This document shows, piece by piece, positions 24,239-32,721 of a stretch of DNA of 64,000 bases; position 1 is the first letter of the stretch; every line of letters begins with the position of its first letter. The stretch is from Pseudomonadota bacterium (GTDB lineage: Bacteria; Pseudomonadota; Alphaproteobacteria; Rhizobiales; Rhizobiaceae). The stretch is taken from positions 86,464 through 150,463 of the forward strand of contig JAEXYH010000044.1 in assembly GCA_023451735.1 (NCBI GenBank), read 5' to 3'. The notes beneath the pieces are model-generated. The model did not search any database. It was given only the letters and a program-made list of their open reading frames with translations, and was not told the origin of the DNA. The translations under genes and the position numbers were made by a program.

Positions 24239-25855
24239 GTGCAGGACACGCCAAGCGAACAGGGTCGACGTCGCCAGGCAGGCAGCCTTGGCGAGAGACT
24301 GGCATTTGCCGGTCTCGACGGCGATCTGTGCGACCTGCTCCGCCGCTGCCGCCCCCAGCTCGAAGGGCATCTGAAGAACGGCCTGCGCGATCTATTTCAC
24401 CGCTTGCAGTCCTCTCCCGAAGCCTCCAGCCATTTCGAAACCGAACAGCAGGTCGACCGGCTGAGCGATCTTCAGGCTTCCCACTGGTCAGTGCTCACGG
24501 ACGCGCGTTTTGACGCACTCTATGCGGATCGTGTCAAGGTTCTGTCCGATACCGAAAGCCGCATGGGGCTTGATCCGCGGTGGCACATTGCCGGCCATTC
24601 GGTGATGCTCGAGCATCTCGTCCTGGGCGCCATCGAGGACTTTGCCCCACGCTCGTTCCTCCCCGGTGCCCGCAGGCGCGAACAGGAACTGAGGGATCTC
24701 GTCGCCGCAATCCTGCGCCTTGTCATGGTCGATGTCGAAATCGCCGTATCTCTTCGCTTCAACGAACTGAGGCAGAAACACCAGCGTGCCCTTGCCGACC
24801 AGCGTACCGCCGATCAGGCTGAGGCGGTTGATACCTTTGCCGCCGTCATCGCTGCACTGGCTGAACGTGATCTGACCGCAGCGCTGCCGGACGATGTGCC
24901 GGAAGCCTATCGCGAACTCGCAGAACTTCTATCCGGTGCAATTGGCGGCATGCGCGCCTCGGTCGGCACGATCGACAGCGCCGGCATGCAGGCGATCGGC
25001 CTGACCGACGCGATGGCGCGCAATGCCTCCACCTTCGCTACCGCTTCCGAGGAACAGGCGCGCCGGGCGCAGTCGGTCCATAATGATCTTCATCAGTTGT
25101 CAGCGCTCGTCAAGGAAAGCGTCGCGGGAACCTCCGCTGCCGAAAGCGCCGCCGTAGCAACCCGTCGCTCGGTCGAGGAAAGCGGCGAGATTGTCGGCCG
25201 CGCGATCACTGCGATGACCGATATCGAGAATTCGGCTGAAAAGATCGGCGAGATCATCGGCGTCATCGACGAGATCGCTTTCCAGACCAACCTTCTGGCT
25301 CTCAATGCAGGGATCGAAGCCGCTCGCGCCGGCGATAGCGGCCGCGGCTTCGCTGTCGTGGCGCAAGAGGTGAGGGCGCTTGCCCAGCGTTCTGCTGATG
25401 CGGCGCGAGAGATTAAGACACTGGTCACTGGTACCAAGAGCCAAGTCGGCGCAGGCGTCGACATGGTCCACCGCACCCAGGCTGCGATCGGCGGCATCGT
25501 CCAGCAGGTAGGCGAAATCAATGATGCGATCACCGGTGTCGCCCGCCGCACGGTCGAACAGGCCGATGGGCTGAACCGTGTCACGTCCGAGATCGGTTCG
25601 CTCAGCCATGAGATCGGCGCGAATGCGAGCTTTGCCCGTAACACCGGCGAAAGCGCCGACGAACTGCATACCGTTATTCTCGACCTCGGTCGTACCGTGC
25701 GCGAATTCCGCATCGCTCGGCAGCGCGATACCCAGAACGGCTACGAAAACAGGCGTCCGGCAGCCCAGATGGCAGCTGGCGCGCTGACGGATCGATATCA
25801 CGCTTCGGCCGAACCCGAAGCGCAACTCTTTTACAAACGGCAAGGAACACGCTGA
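24239..25855 (+). CDS. icpA: Cytoplasmic globin-coupled-type chemoreceptor (IcpA-like)
   Basis: 538 aa from GTG 24239 (GGGGA about 10 nt upstream; GTG 24212 is also possible). No membrane segments. Residues about 20-170 form a protoglobin-like sensor (GLDPRWHIAGHSVMLEHLVLG). A HAMP-less linker follows, then the methyl-accepting signalling domain with the hairpin tip EIAFQTNLLALNAGIEAARAGDSGRGFAVVAQEVRALAQRSADAAREIK. The C-terminal tail lacks an obvious CheR-docking pentapeptide. At the position of the haem-ligand histidine in HemAT-like sensors (IAxTHxRIGL) this protein has LSDTESRMGL, that is Glu, so ordinary haem binding is doubtful. First gene of the che operon; its stop overlaps the cheS start. 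Confidence 0.9.
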   Translation: MQDTPSEQGRRRQAGSLGERLAFAGLDGDLCDLLRRCRPQLEGHLKNGLRDLFHRLQSSPEASSHFETEQQVDRLSDLQASHWSVLTDARFDALYADRVKVLSDTESRMGLDPRWHIAGHSVMLEHLVLGAIEDFAPRSFLPGARRREQELRDLVAAILRLVMVDVEIAVSLRFNELRQKHQRALADQRTADQAEAVDTFAAVIAALAERDLTAALPDDVPEAYRELAELLSGAIGGMRASVGTIDSAGMQAIGLTDAMARNASTFATASEEQARRAQSVHNDLHQLSALVKESVAGTSAAESAAVATRRSVEESGEIVGRAITAMTDIENSAEKIGEIIGVIDEIAFQTNLLALNAGIEAARAGDSGRGFAVVAQEVRALAQRSADAAREIKTLVTGTKSQVGAGVDMVHRTQAAIGGIVQQVGEINDAITGVARRTVEQADGLNRVTSEIGSLSHEIGANASFARNTGESADELHTVILDLGRTVREFRIARQRDTQNGYENRRPAAQMAAGALTDRYHASAEPEAQLFYKRQGTR

Positions 25856-26148
25856 TGGCAGCAAGGAAGGCCGCATCGGGAAAACTGGCGCTCTCGCCCA
25901 TTCTCGACCTCAATGAAGCATCTGTGCTGCACGGCAAGCTGATGTCGATGCGCGGCAAGGACGTCGTGATCGATGCTTCGGCGGTAGAACGCCTTGGTGT
26001 GCAATGCGTCCAGGTTCTGGTTGCCGGAGCAGCCGCATGGCAGGCCGACAAGAAGTCATTTCTCGTCGAAAAGGCATCGGATGCCTTTGAAAAGACGATG
26101 CAGCTGATCGGAATCAGCGAAGCCCAGTTAATTGCTAAGGAGATCTAG
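25855..26148 (+). CDS. cheS: STAS-domain chemotaxis protein CheS
   Basis: 97 aa with the STAS fold: LALSPILDLNEASVLHGKLMSMRGKDVVIDASAVERLGVQCVQVLVAGAAAWQADKKSFLVE. The ATG overlaps the icpA stop (TGATG). In Sinorhizobium meliloti the protein of this size and position, between icpA and cheY1, binds CheA and speeds dephosphorylation of the phosphate-sink regulator CheY1. The usual phosphorylatable Ser of anti-anti-sigma STAS proteins is replaced in the DASAVERLG loop, where Ala-Val precede the Glu. Same role is inferred here from synteny. Confidence 0.88.
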   Translation: MAARKAASGKLALSPILDLNEASVLHGKLMSMRGKDVVIDASAVERLGVQCVQVLVAGAAAWQADKKSFLVEKASDAFEKTMQLIGISEAQLIAKEI

Positions 26149-26150
26149 CA

Positions 26151-26516
26151 ATGAAGAAAAAAGTGCTGACCGTGGATGATTCACGGACAATCCGGAACAT
26201 GCTTCTGGTGACCCTCAATAATGCAGGTTTCGAGACGATCCAGGCAGAAGACGGCGTCGAAGGTCTTGAGGTTCTCGAAGGCTGTAACCCGGATGTAATC
26301 GTCACCGACATCAACATGCCGCGTCTTGATGGCTTCGGCTTTATCGAAGGTGTGCGTCGCAACGATAAGTATCGCGCCGTCCCGATCCTGGTCCTGACCA
26401 CGGAAAGCGATGCGGAAAAGAAGAACCGGGCGCGCCAGGCTGGTGCGACCGGCTGGATCGTAAAACCTTTTGATCCGGCAAAACTGATTGATGCGATCGA
26501 GCGTGTAACCGCCTGA
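26151..26516 (+). CDS. cheY1: Chemotaxis response regulator CheY1 (phosphate sink)
   Basis: 121-aa single receiver domain. The acidic pair Asp9-Asp10 (VDDSRTIR), phospho-acceptor Asp53 (VTDINMPRLDG), Thr83-Thr84 (LVLTTES) and Lys105 (IVKPFD) are all present. It starts 2 bp after cheS and lies directly before cheA. In S. meliloti CheY1 does not stop the motor but drains phosphate back from CheY2 via CheA; that is expected here. Confidence 0.94.
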   Translation: MKKKVLTVDDSRTIRNMLLVTLNNAGFETIQAEDGVEGLEVLEGCNPDVIVTDINMPRLDGFGFIEGVRRNDKYRAVPILVLTTESDAEKKNRARQAGATGWIVKPFDPAKLIDAIERVTA

Positions 26517-26532
26517 ACCGGGAATTCCTCCG

Positions 26533-28770
26533 ATGGATATGAATGAAATCAAAGAGATCTTCTTTCAGGAATGCGAAGAGCAGCTCGCTGAACTGGAGTC
26601 AGGTCTTCTCAAGCTGAACGATGGGGATCGCGATCCCGAGACGGTCAACGCCGTTTTCCGTGCCGTTCATTCCATCAAGGGAGGTGCCGGCGCTTTCGGT
26701 CTGGAAGAACTTGTGGCATTCGCCCACGTTTTCGAGACGACGCTGGACTGCGTACGCTCCAACAAGCTGGAGCCGAACCAGGATGTCCTGAAGGTCATGC
26801 TCAAGTCGGCTGACGTGCTCGCCGACCTCGTCACCTGCTCGCGTGACGGCGGCAGCGTCGAGGAAAGCCGTACACGCGGACTGGTCAAGGAACTCGAGGC
26901 ATTGGCGAATGGCGAAGCCCCGCCGGCCGCTGAGGCGCCGAAGGCAGCAAAGCTCGCCGCAGCCCCGGCCGCAAAGCCGACCGACGACAGCGGTTTCCAG
27001 CCTATCCCCTTCACCTTCGACGGTTTCGGCGAAGAAGAGGAAGTGGTCGAGCAGTTCACCTACGAAGTCACCTTCAAGCCGGCGCGTGAACTTTACGCCA
27101 AGGGTAACGAAGCCGCCCTCCTGCTGCGCGACCTGTCCCGCCTCGGCGAGATGGGCATTGCCTGCGACATGGACCAGCTGCCGCCGCTCGAAAGCATGGA
27201 CCCGGAAGCCTCCTATTTTGGCTGGAAGATCTCCATCACCACGCCGAAGTCCGAGGATGAGGTGCGGGCAGTCTTCGAATTCGCCGAATGGGATTGCGAG
27301 CTGGAGGTCAAGCCGGCCGAAACATCCGCAGATGAAGAGCTGCCGATGATCCCGGTGCCGTTCGATCTCTCTGCGCTGGACGACGAGCCTACCGAGGCAG
27401 TCGAGACGCAGCCGGAACTGGTTGCCACCGCAGCCGCCGCCGAAAACATCTCGAGCGTCGCCAAGGCCGTCAATGCGGCGGTCGAAAAGAAGGAAAGCGC
27501 AGCGGCCGCCGCCGCCGCCGCAGCTGCTGCCACCCAGAACAATGCCGCCGCCGCATCCTCGGCCGGCCAGACGATCCGCGTCGACCTCGATCGCGTCGAC
27601 CGCCTGATCAACCTCGTCGGCGAGCTTGTCATCAACCAGGCGATGCTTTCGCAGAGCGTCATCGAGAACGACAACAACGGCGCGTCCTCGATCAACATGG
27701 GTCTCGAAGAGCTGCAACAGCTCACCCGCGAGATCCAGGGCTCGGTCATGGCGATCCGCGCGCAGCCGGTGAAGCCGGTCTTCCAGCGCATGTCGCGTAT
27801 CGTTCGCGAAGTCGCCGACATGGTCGGCAAGCAGATCCGCCTCGTTACCGAAGGTGAAAACACCGAAGTCGACAAGACGGTCATCGACAAGATTGCCGAA
27901 CCGCTCACCCACATGATCCGTAATGCCGTCGACCACGGCATCGAAACGCCGGAGAAGCGCGAAGCCGCCGGCAAGGATCCGGAAGGCACGATCAAGCTTT
28001 CTGCAAAGCACCGTTCGGGCCGCATTCTGATCGAACTGCAGGACGATGGCGGCGGTATCAACCGCGAGCGCGTCAAGCAGAAGGCGATCGACAACGATCT
28101 GATCAGCCCCGATGCCAACCTGTCGGACGAAGAAATCGACAACCTGATCTTCGCGCCGGGCTTCTCCACCGCCGACAAGATCTCCGACATTTCCGGTCGC
28201 GGCGTCGGCATGGACGTCGTCAAACGCTCGATCCAGGCACTCGGCGGTCGTATCTCGATCTCCTCGCGCCCGGGCCAGGGCTCGACCTTCACCATGAGCC
28301 TGCCGCTGACGCTCGCCGTTCTCGACGGCATGGTCGTCACGGTCGCCGGCCAGACACTGGTCGTGCCGTTGACGGCGATCGTCGAAACGCTCCAGCCGGA
28401 AGCCTCCGCCATCCACTCCTTCGGTGCGAACCAGCGGCTGATCTCGATCCGCAATTCGTTCTGCCCGCTGGTCGATGTCGGTCGCATCCTCAACTTCCGC
28501 GCCAACCAGGCCAATCCCGTCGAAGGTGTGGCGTTGCTGGTGGAATCCGAAGGTGGTGGCCAGCGTGCTCTGATGGTCGATGCCATCCAGGGCCAGCGCC
28601 AGGTCGTCATCAAGTCGCTGGAAGCGAACTACACCCATGTCCCGGGTATCGCGGCAGCAACCATTCTCGGCGATGGACGCGTCGCGCTCATCCTCGATGT
28701 CGATGCTGTCGTGGGGGCTTCCCGCGGCCAGTCGCTGAAGCCTGAAATGTCGCTCGCAGCAGCAGGGTAA
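26533..28770 (+). CDS. cheA: Chemotaxis histidine kinase CheA
   Basis: 745 aa. Hpt domain with phospho-acceptor His46 (FRAVHSIKGGAGAFG); a middle region of about 60 residues rich in Ala/Pro/Lys; a P2-like regulator-binding domain (about 170-265, FTYEVTFKPARELYAKG); an Ala-rich linker with an 11-Ala run; dimerisation domain; HATPase domain with N-box LTHMIRNAVDHGIETPEKR and G-boxes ISGRGVGMDVV and GQGSTFTMSLP; and a C-terminal CheW-like domain. It phosphorylates both CheY proteins and CheB. The two alanine/proline linkers are longer than in enteric CheA, as is common in alphaproteobacteria. Confidence 0.97.
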   Translation: MDMNEIKEIFFQECEEQLAELESGLLKLNDGDRDPETVNAVFRAVHSIKGGAGAFGLEELVAFAHVFETTLDCVRSNKLEPNQDVLKVMLKSADVLADLVTCSRDGGSVEESRTRGLVKELEALANGEAPPAAEAPKAAKLAAAPAAKPTDDSGFQPIPFTFDGFGEEEEVVEQFTYEVTFKPARELYAKGNEAALLLRDLSRLGEMGIACDMDQLPPLESMDPEASYFGWKISITTPKSEDEVRAVFEFAEWDCELEVKPAETSADEELPMIPVPFDLSALDDEPTEAVETQPELVATAAAAENISSVAKAVNAAVEKKESAAAAAAAAAAATQNNAAAASSAGQTIRVDLDRVDRLINLVGELVINQAMLSQSVIENDNNGASSINMGLEELQQLTREIQGSVMAIRAQPVKPVFQRMSRIVREVADMVGKQIRLVTEGENTEVDKTVIDKIAEPLTHMIRNAVDHGIETPEKREAAGKDPEGTIKLSAKHRSGRILIELQDDGGGINRERVKQKAIDNDLISPDANLSDEEIDNLIFAPGFSTADKISDISGRGVGMDVVKRSIQALGGRISISSRPGQGSTFTMSLPLTLAVLDGMVVTVAGQTLVVPLTAIVETLQPEASAIHSFGANQRLISIRNSFCPLVDVGRILNFRANQANPVEGVALLVESEGGGQRALMVDAIQGQRQVVIKSLEANYTHVPGIAAATILGDGRVALILDVDAVVGASRGQSLKPEMSLAAAG

Positions 28771-28778
28771 CCGGGTCG

Positions 28779-29264
28779 ATGAGCGTATCCTATGCCGTAA
28801 AGTCTCTTTCGCAAGGAAGCCGGGAGCTCATTGCCTTCCGGATCGGCGATCAGGAATTTTGCGTGAACATCATGTCCGTCCGCGAAATTCGCGGATGGAC
28901 GCAGGCCACCCCGATGCCGCATGCGCCGCCGTATGTCATGGGCGTGATCAATCTGCGCGGCGCAGTTCTGCCGATCGTCGATATGTCCGCCCGGCTGGGC
29001 ATGAAGCAGGCGGAGCCGACGGCCCGTCATGTCATCATTGTCGCGCAGGTGAAGAGCAAGGTTGTCGGCCTGCTGGTCGAGGCTGTTTCAGATATCCTTA
29101 CGATTACCGACGATAATATCCAGCCGGTCCCGGAAATCTCTTCGGAGCTGGAAAAGCAGTACGCGAGGGGAATCCTGGCCATCGACACGCGGATGATCTG
29201 CCTGATCGAGCTGGATGCCCTCTTCCCCGAGAAAGCTCACGACAAGGAAAGTGAAGCTGCATGA
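28779..29264 (+). CDS. cheW: Chemotaxis coupling protein CheW
   Basis: 161 aa. The CheW fold is clear: IAFRIGDQEFCVNIMSVREIRGW, PMPHAPPYVMGVINLRGAVLPIVDMSARLGM, VVGLLVEAVSDILTI and a C-terminal ILAIDTRMICLIELDALF. It links receptors to CheA. The start lies 9 bp after the cheA stop and the end overlaps cheR by 4 bp, which points to coupled translation. Confidence 0.96.
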   Translation: MSVSYAVKSLSQGSRELIAFRIGDQEFCVNIMSVREIRGWTQATPMPHAPPYVMGVINLRGAVLPIVDMSARLGMKQAEPTARHVIIVAQVKSKVVGLLVEAVSDILTITDDNIQPVPEISSELEKQYARGILAIDTRMICLIELDALFPEKAHDKESEAA

Positions 29265-30169
29265 TGCCGTTGGGCGCGCTTGATAGCCGGCAGTCGCCGG
29301 ATGAGGTCCTCGCGAGCGGAGAGTATCCGCTGACGCGCCGTGACCTCTCCGAAATCGCTGCAATGATCTATGCCGATGCCGGAATCTATCTCAACGATTC
29401 CAAGGCGTCTCTCGTCTATTCGCGTCTGTCCAAGCACATCCGCAATCTCGGGCTTCGTGGTTTTCGCGAATACTGTACGCTTGTTTCCTCTCCCGAGGGT
29501 GCTGCGGTCCGACGCGAGATGCTGTCGCACCTGACCACCAATTTCACGCGCTTCTTCCGCGAGAACCATCATTTCGAGCATCTGCGCGACGAAGTCCTGC
29601 CGGGCCTGATCAACCGCGCCAAGAGCGGCGGCCGCGTGCGCATATGGTCGGCCGCCTGCTCCGACGGACAGGAACCCTATTCCATCGCACTGACGGTGTT
29701 GGCGATGTTCCCCAATGCCGCCGATTACGATTTTCGCATCCTGGCGACCGATATCGATCCCAAGATCCTAGAGACGGCAAGAACCGGCGCCTATGACGAG
29801 AGCGCTCTGGAGAGCATCTCCCCGGCGATGCGCAAGCAATGGTTTCGCGACGTCGATATCAACGGCCGCCGCAAGTGCCAGATCGACGATCGCGTCAAGA
29901 AACTGATCACCTTCAACGAACTCAACCTGATGGCCCAGTGGCCGTTCAAGGGTGGTTTCGACGTCATTTTCTGCCGCAATGTGGTGATTTATTTCGACGA
30001 GCCGACCCAGATGAAGATCTGGTCCCGCTTCGCATCCCTGCTGCCGGATGCCGGCCACCTCTATATCGGCCATTCCGAGCGTGTGTCGGGCGATGCAAAG
30101 CATCACTTCGACAATATCGGCATCACCACCTATCGCTATATCGGTAAGCACGCAGGGAGGAAGGCATGA
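29261..30169 (+). CDS. cheR: Chemotaxis protein methyltransferase CheR
   Basis: 302 aa. N-terminal helical CheR domain (LTRRDLSEIAAMIYADAGIYL), then the SAM-binding domain with VRIWSAACSDGQEPYSIALTVL, LATDIDPKILETARTGAY and FDVIFCRNVVIYFDEPTQMKI. It methylates receptor glutamates using SAM. Overlaps cheW by 4 bp upstream and cheB by 4 bp downstream. Confidence 0.96.
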   Translation: MMPLGALDSRQSPDEVLASGEYPLTRRDLSEIAAMIYADAGIYLNDSKASLVYSRLSKHIRNLGLRGFREYCTLVSSPEGAAVRREMLSHLTTNFTRFFRENHHFEHLRDEVLPGLINRAKSGGRVRIWSAACSDGQEPYSIALTVLAMFPNAADYDFRILATDIDPKILETARTGAYDESALESISPAMRKQWFRDVDINGRRKCQIDDRVKKLITFNELNLMAQWPFKGGFDVIFCRNVVIYFDEPTQMKIWSRFASLLPDAGHLYIGHSERVSGDAKHHFDNIGITTYRYIGKHAGRKA

Positions 30170-31215
30170 GCGCGCCCGCACGCGTCCTTGTTGTAGATGA
30201 CAGCCCTACCATGCGGGGCCTGATCACAGCCGTGCTCAATTCCGATCCGGACGTCAGCGTCATCGGTCAGGCCGGCGATGCGATGGAGGCGCGCGCCGCG
30301 ATCAAGCAGCTCAACCCGGACGTCGTCACGCTCGACATCGAGATGCCGAACATGAACGGGCTCGAATTCCTCGAAAAGATCATGCGATTGCGGCCGATGC
30401 CGGTCATCATGGTCTCGACGATGACACATCATGGCGCCCACGCAACGCTTGCAGCACTCGAAATCGGTGCCTTTGACTGCGTCGGCAAGCCGGCTCCCGG
30501 CGATCGCCGGCCGTTTATGGATCTCGCTGAAAAGGTCAAGGCTGCTGCTCGCTCCGGCCGCAAATGGGCTCCCGGATCTGCGCCGACCCCGGTCGCACCG
30601 CCGATGTCCGTTCACGAATACCGCGTTGGGCGCAAGGTTGTCGCTATCGGATCGTCAACCGGAGGGGTGGAGGCACTGATTACAGTGCTGCAGAAGTTCC
30701 CGCAGAACTGCCCGCCGACAGTAATCACTCAACATATGCCTCCGACGTTTACGAAAAGTTTTGCAGAACGTCTTAATCGTATTTGTGCTCCTGTAGTGGA
30801 AGAAGCGACCGATGGCGCGCGGCTGGAGATCGGCAAGATCTATCTCGCGCCCGGTGGCGACCGACATTTGCAGGTGGCAAACCCGTCAGCACCATGCTGC
30901 CGACTGGTCGAAAGGGACCCCGTCAACGGCCATCGGCCGTCTGTCGATGTGCTCTTCGATTCCGTCGCGGAATTGGCCGGCCGCAATGCGGTTGGGGTAA
31001 TTCTCACCGGCATGGGGCGCGATGGGGCTTCCGGACTTCTGAAAATGCGCAGCGCTGGCGCACGCACGATCGGACAGAACGAGAAGACCTGTGTGGTCTA
31101 TGGGATGCCGAGGGTCGCCTATGAACTGGGGGCCGTCGAGCTGCAACTACCCTTGGGCTCCATTGGAGAAGAAGTTTTGAAATTAACTGCCGCCCGAAAA
31201 GAAGGTACCGAATAA
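30166..31215 (+). CDS. cheB: Chemotaxis methylesterase/deamidase CheB
   Basis: 349 aa. Receiver domain with Asp11-Asp12 and phospho-acceptor Asp57 (VTLDIEMPNMNGLEFLEK). Esterase domain with catalytic Ser in VVAIGSSTGGVEAL, His in ITQHMPPTFTKSFAERLN and Asp in GVILTGMGRDGASGL. It demethylates and deamidates receptors after phosphorylation by CheA. Its stop codon is immediately followed by the cheY2 ATG. Confidence 0.96.
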   Translation: MSAPARVLVVDDSPTMRGLITAVLNSDPDVSVIGQAGDAMEARAAIKQLNPDVVTLDIEMPNMNGLEFLEKIMRLRPMPVIMVSTMTHHGAHATLAALEIGAFDCVGKPAPGDRRPFMDLAEKVKAAARSGRKWAPGSAPTPVAPPMSVHEYRVGRKVVAIGSSTGGVEALITVLQKFPQNCPPTVITQHMPPTFTKSFAERLNRICAPVVEEATDGARLEIGKIYLAPGGDRHLQVANPSAPCCRLVERDPVNGHRPSVDVLFDSVAELAGRNAVGVILTGMGRDGASGLLKMRSAGARTIGQNEKTCVVYGMPRVAYELGAVELQLPLGSIGEEVLKLTAARKEGTE

Positions 31216-31605
31216 ATGTCTCTCGCCGAAAAAATCAAAGTTCTGATTGTCGACGATCAGGTGACCAGCCGTCTGCTGCTCAGTGATGCTCTGACACAGC
31301 TCGGCTTCAAGCAGATCACGTCCGCCGGTGATGGCGTGCAGGGCATGAAGATCATGTCGGAACAGCCGCATCATCTGGTCATCTCCGACTTCAACATGCC
31401 GAACATGGACGGCATCGGCTTTCTGCAGGCCGTACGGTCGAACCCGACCACGAAAAAGGCTGCCTTCATCATTCTCACCGCGCAGGGCGACCGGGCGCTG
31501 GTGCAGAAGGCGGCGCAGCTCGGCGCTAACAACGTGCTCGCCAAGCCCTTCACCATCGAAAAGATGAAGGCCGCTATCGAAGCAGTGTTCGGAGCCCTAA
31601 AATGA
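31216..31605 (+). CDS. cheY2: Chemotaxis response regulator CheY2 (motor control)
   Basis: 129-aa receiver domain: Asp13-Asp14 (LIVDDQ), phospho-acceptor Asp58 (VISDFNMPNMDG), Thr in IILTAQG and Lys in LAKPFT. It lies between cheB and cheD, the S. meliloti cheY2 position; that protein is the main regulator that slows the flagellar motor. Start abuts the cheB stop, end overlaps cheD by 4 bp. Confidence 0.94.
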   Translation: MSLAEKIKVLIVDDQVTSRLLLSDALTQLGFKQITSAGDGVQGMKIMSEQPHHLVISDFNMPNMDGIGFLQAVRSNPTTKKAAFIILTAQGDRALVQKAAQLGANNVLAKPFTIEKMKAAIEAVFGALK

Positions 31606-32159
31606 ATGATGCCATCGCGGCCAGGCGCGTCCATATCATCCAGGGGGAGTACAAGGTCATCGACGACCCTGACGTCGTCCTGTCGACGATATTGGGATCG
31701 TGCGTGGCCGCGTGTCTTCGCGATCCTGTCGCCGGTGTCGGCGGCATGAACCACTTCCTCTTGCCTGGCTCGGGCGGGGCCATGGCATCGGGAGGTGACG
31801 CGACGCGCTATGGCGTGCATCTGATGGAGCTGTTGATAAACGGCCTGCTGAAAAAGGGTGCCCGGCGTGACCGGCTTGAGGCCAAGGTATTCGGTGGCGC
31901 CAAGACGATCGCAAGCTTTTCGAATGTCGGCGAACAGAACGCAGCGTTTGCCATGCAATTTCTGAGGGACGAAGGCATCCAGGTTGTCGGCTCGTCCACG
32001 GGAGGCGAACATGGCCGAAAGCTTGAATATTGGCCCGTTCACGGACGTGCCAGACAATATCCGTTGACGGGCGCGGAGACCCAGCGAACGGTTGCACTGG
32101 AACAGCGTCCTGTCCGCACGCCCCCCAAGCCTGTCGACAACGCCATCGAATTTTTCTGA
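31602..32159 (+). CDS. cheD: Chemoreceptor glutamine deamidase CheD
   Basis: 185 aa. The catalytic Cys and His of the family are in STILGSCVAACLRDPVAGVGGMNHFLLPG; further family blocks are YGVHLMELLINGLLKKGA, LEAKVFGGAKTI and VGEQNAAFAMQFLRDEGI. It deamidates receptor glutamines and can interact with CheY or CheC in other species. The C-terminal tail is polar. Overlaps cheY2. Confidence 0.94.
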   Translation: MNDAIAARRVHIIQGEYKVIDDPDVVLSTILGSCVAACLRDPVAGVGGMNHFLLPGSGGAMASGGDATRYGVHLMELLINGLLKKGARRDRLEAKVFGGAKTIASFSNVGEQNAAFAMQFLRDEGIQVVGSSTGGEHGRKLEYWPVHGRARQYPLTGAETQRTVALEQRPVRTPPKPVDNAIEFF

Positions 32160-32190
32160 TTGTCACCTCAATTCATACTCTGGAATGGCC

Positions 32191-32580
32191 ATGAACGACA
32201 TTGTTACACAGCCGATCGCTGCTCCTGAGGAGGCTTTGCCGGATGTCCTGATGCGGCTGGTTTCCGAATTGCATGACGTCGCCTATCTGATCGAGCGTGT
32301 CGAGCCGCAGATCCTCGAAGTGGGCGGGGAGAATGTCCTGCAGTCGCCCGATACGATCAAGATCTTGCAGGGTATTGACCTTGCTGTGCAAAAGACGCGC
32401 GGTCTGGCTGAATTCATCGACACCATCACAGGCTCGATTCCCAACGAATGGAAGGTGGATGTTTCCACAGCGCTCAGCCTCGTCAAACTTGCCGACATGC
32501 AGCGATCACTGGCCAACGGTATGCGACACGGTCATTCGCAGCCGCTAAACAAGGCCGCAGGCGACTTCGACTTCTTCTAA
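32191..32580 (+). CDS. cheT: Chemotaxis protein CheT (CheZ-like helical protein)
   Basis: 129 aa from ATG 32191 (TGGA 6 nt upstream; a second ATG at 32185 is too close to it). All-helical sequence (VLMRLVSELHDVAYLIERVEPQILEV, LQGIDLAVQKTRGLAEFIDTI) ending in ...AAGDFDFF. This acidic-aromatic tail, and the location after cheD, match CheT of the S. meliloti operon; a similar tail in CheZ contacts CheY. The phosphatase-like role is inference. Confidence 0.8.
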   Translation: MNDIVTQPIAAPEEALPDVLMRLVSELHDVAYLIERVEPQILEVGGENVLQSPDTIKILQGIDLAVQKTRGLAEFIDTITGSIPNEWKVDVSTALSLVKLADMQRSLANGMRHGHSQPLNKAAGDFDFF

Positions 32581-32721
32581 AACAGACCTTTAAGAGCAAT
32601 TCGCGAACTTTCGCGCCTCTATCGCCACATTCCATATTGTCGAAATGCTCGCACAAGCTTCGCCCCATAGGGTGCGCTCGGGCATTAGCTCTATAACCGT
32701 GTTCGGCGATGTGGGAACAGA

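Noticed and set aside
26599..28638. 679-codon open frame on the minus strand across cheA
   Set aside because: It is the antisense shadow of cheA. High-GC codon use opens long reverse frames; its composition (Arg/Asp/Leu-rich, no domain) is typical of such shadows, while cheA has complete domains.
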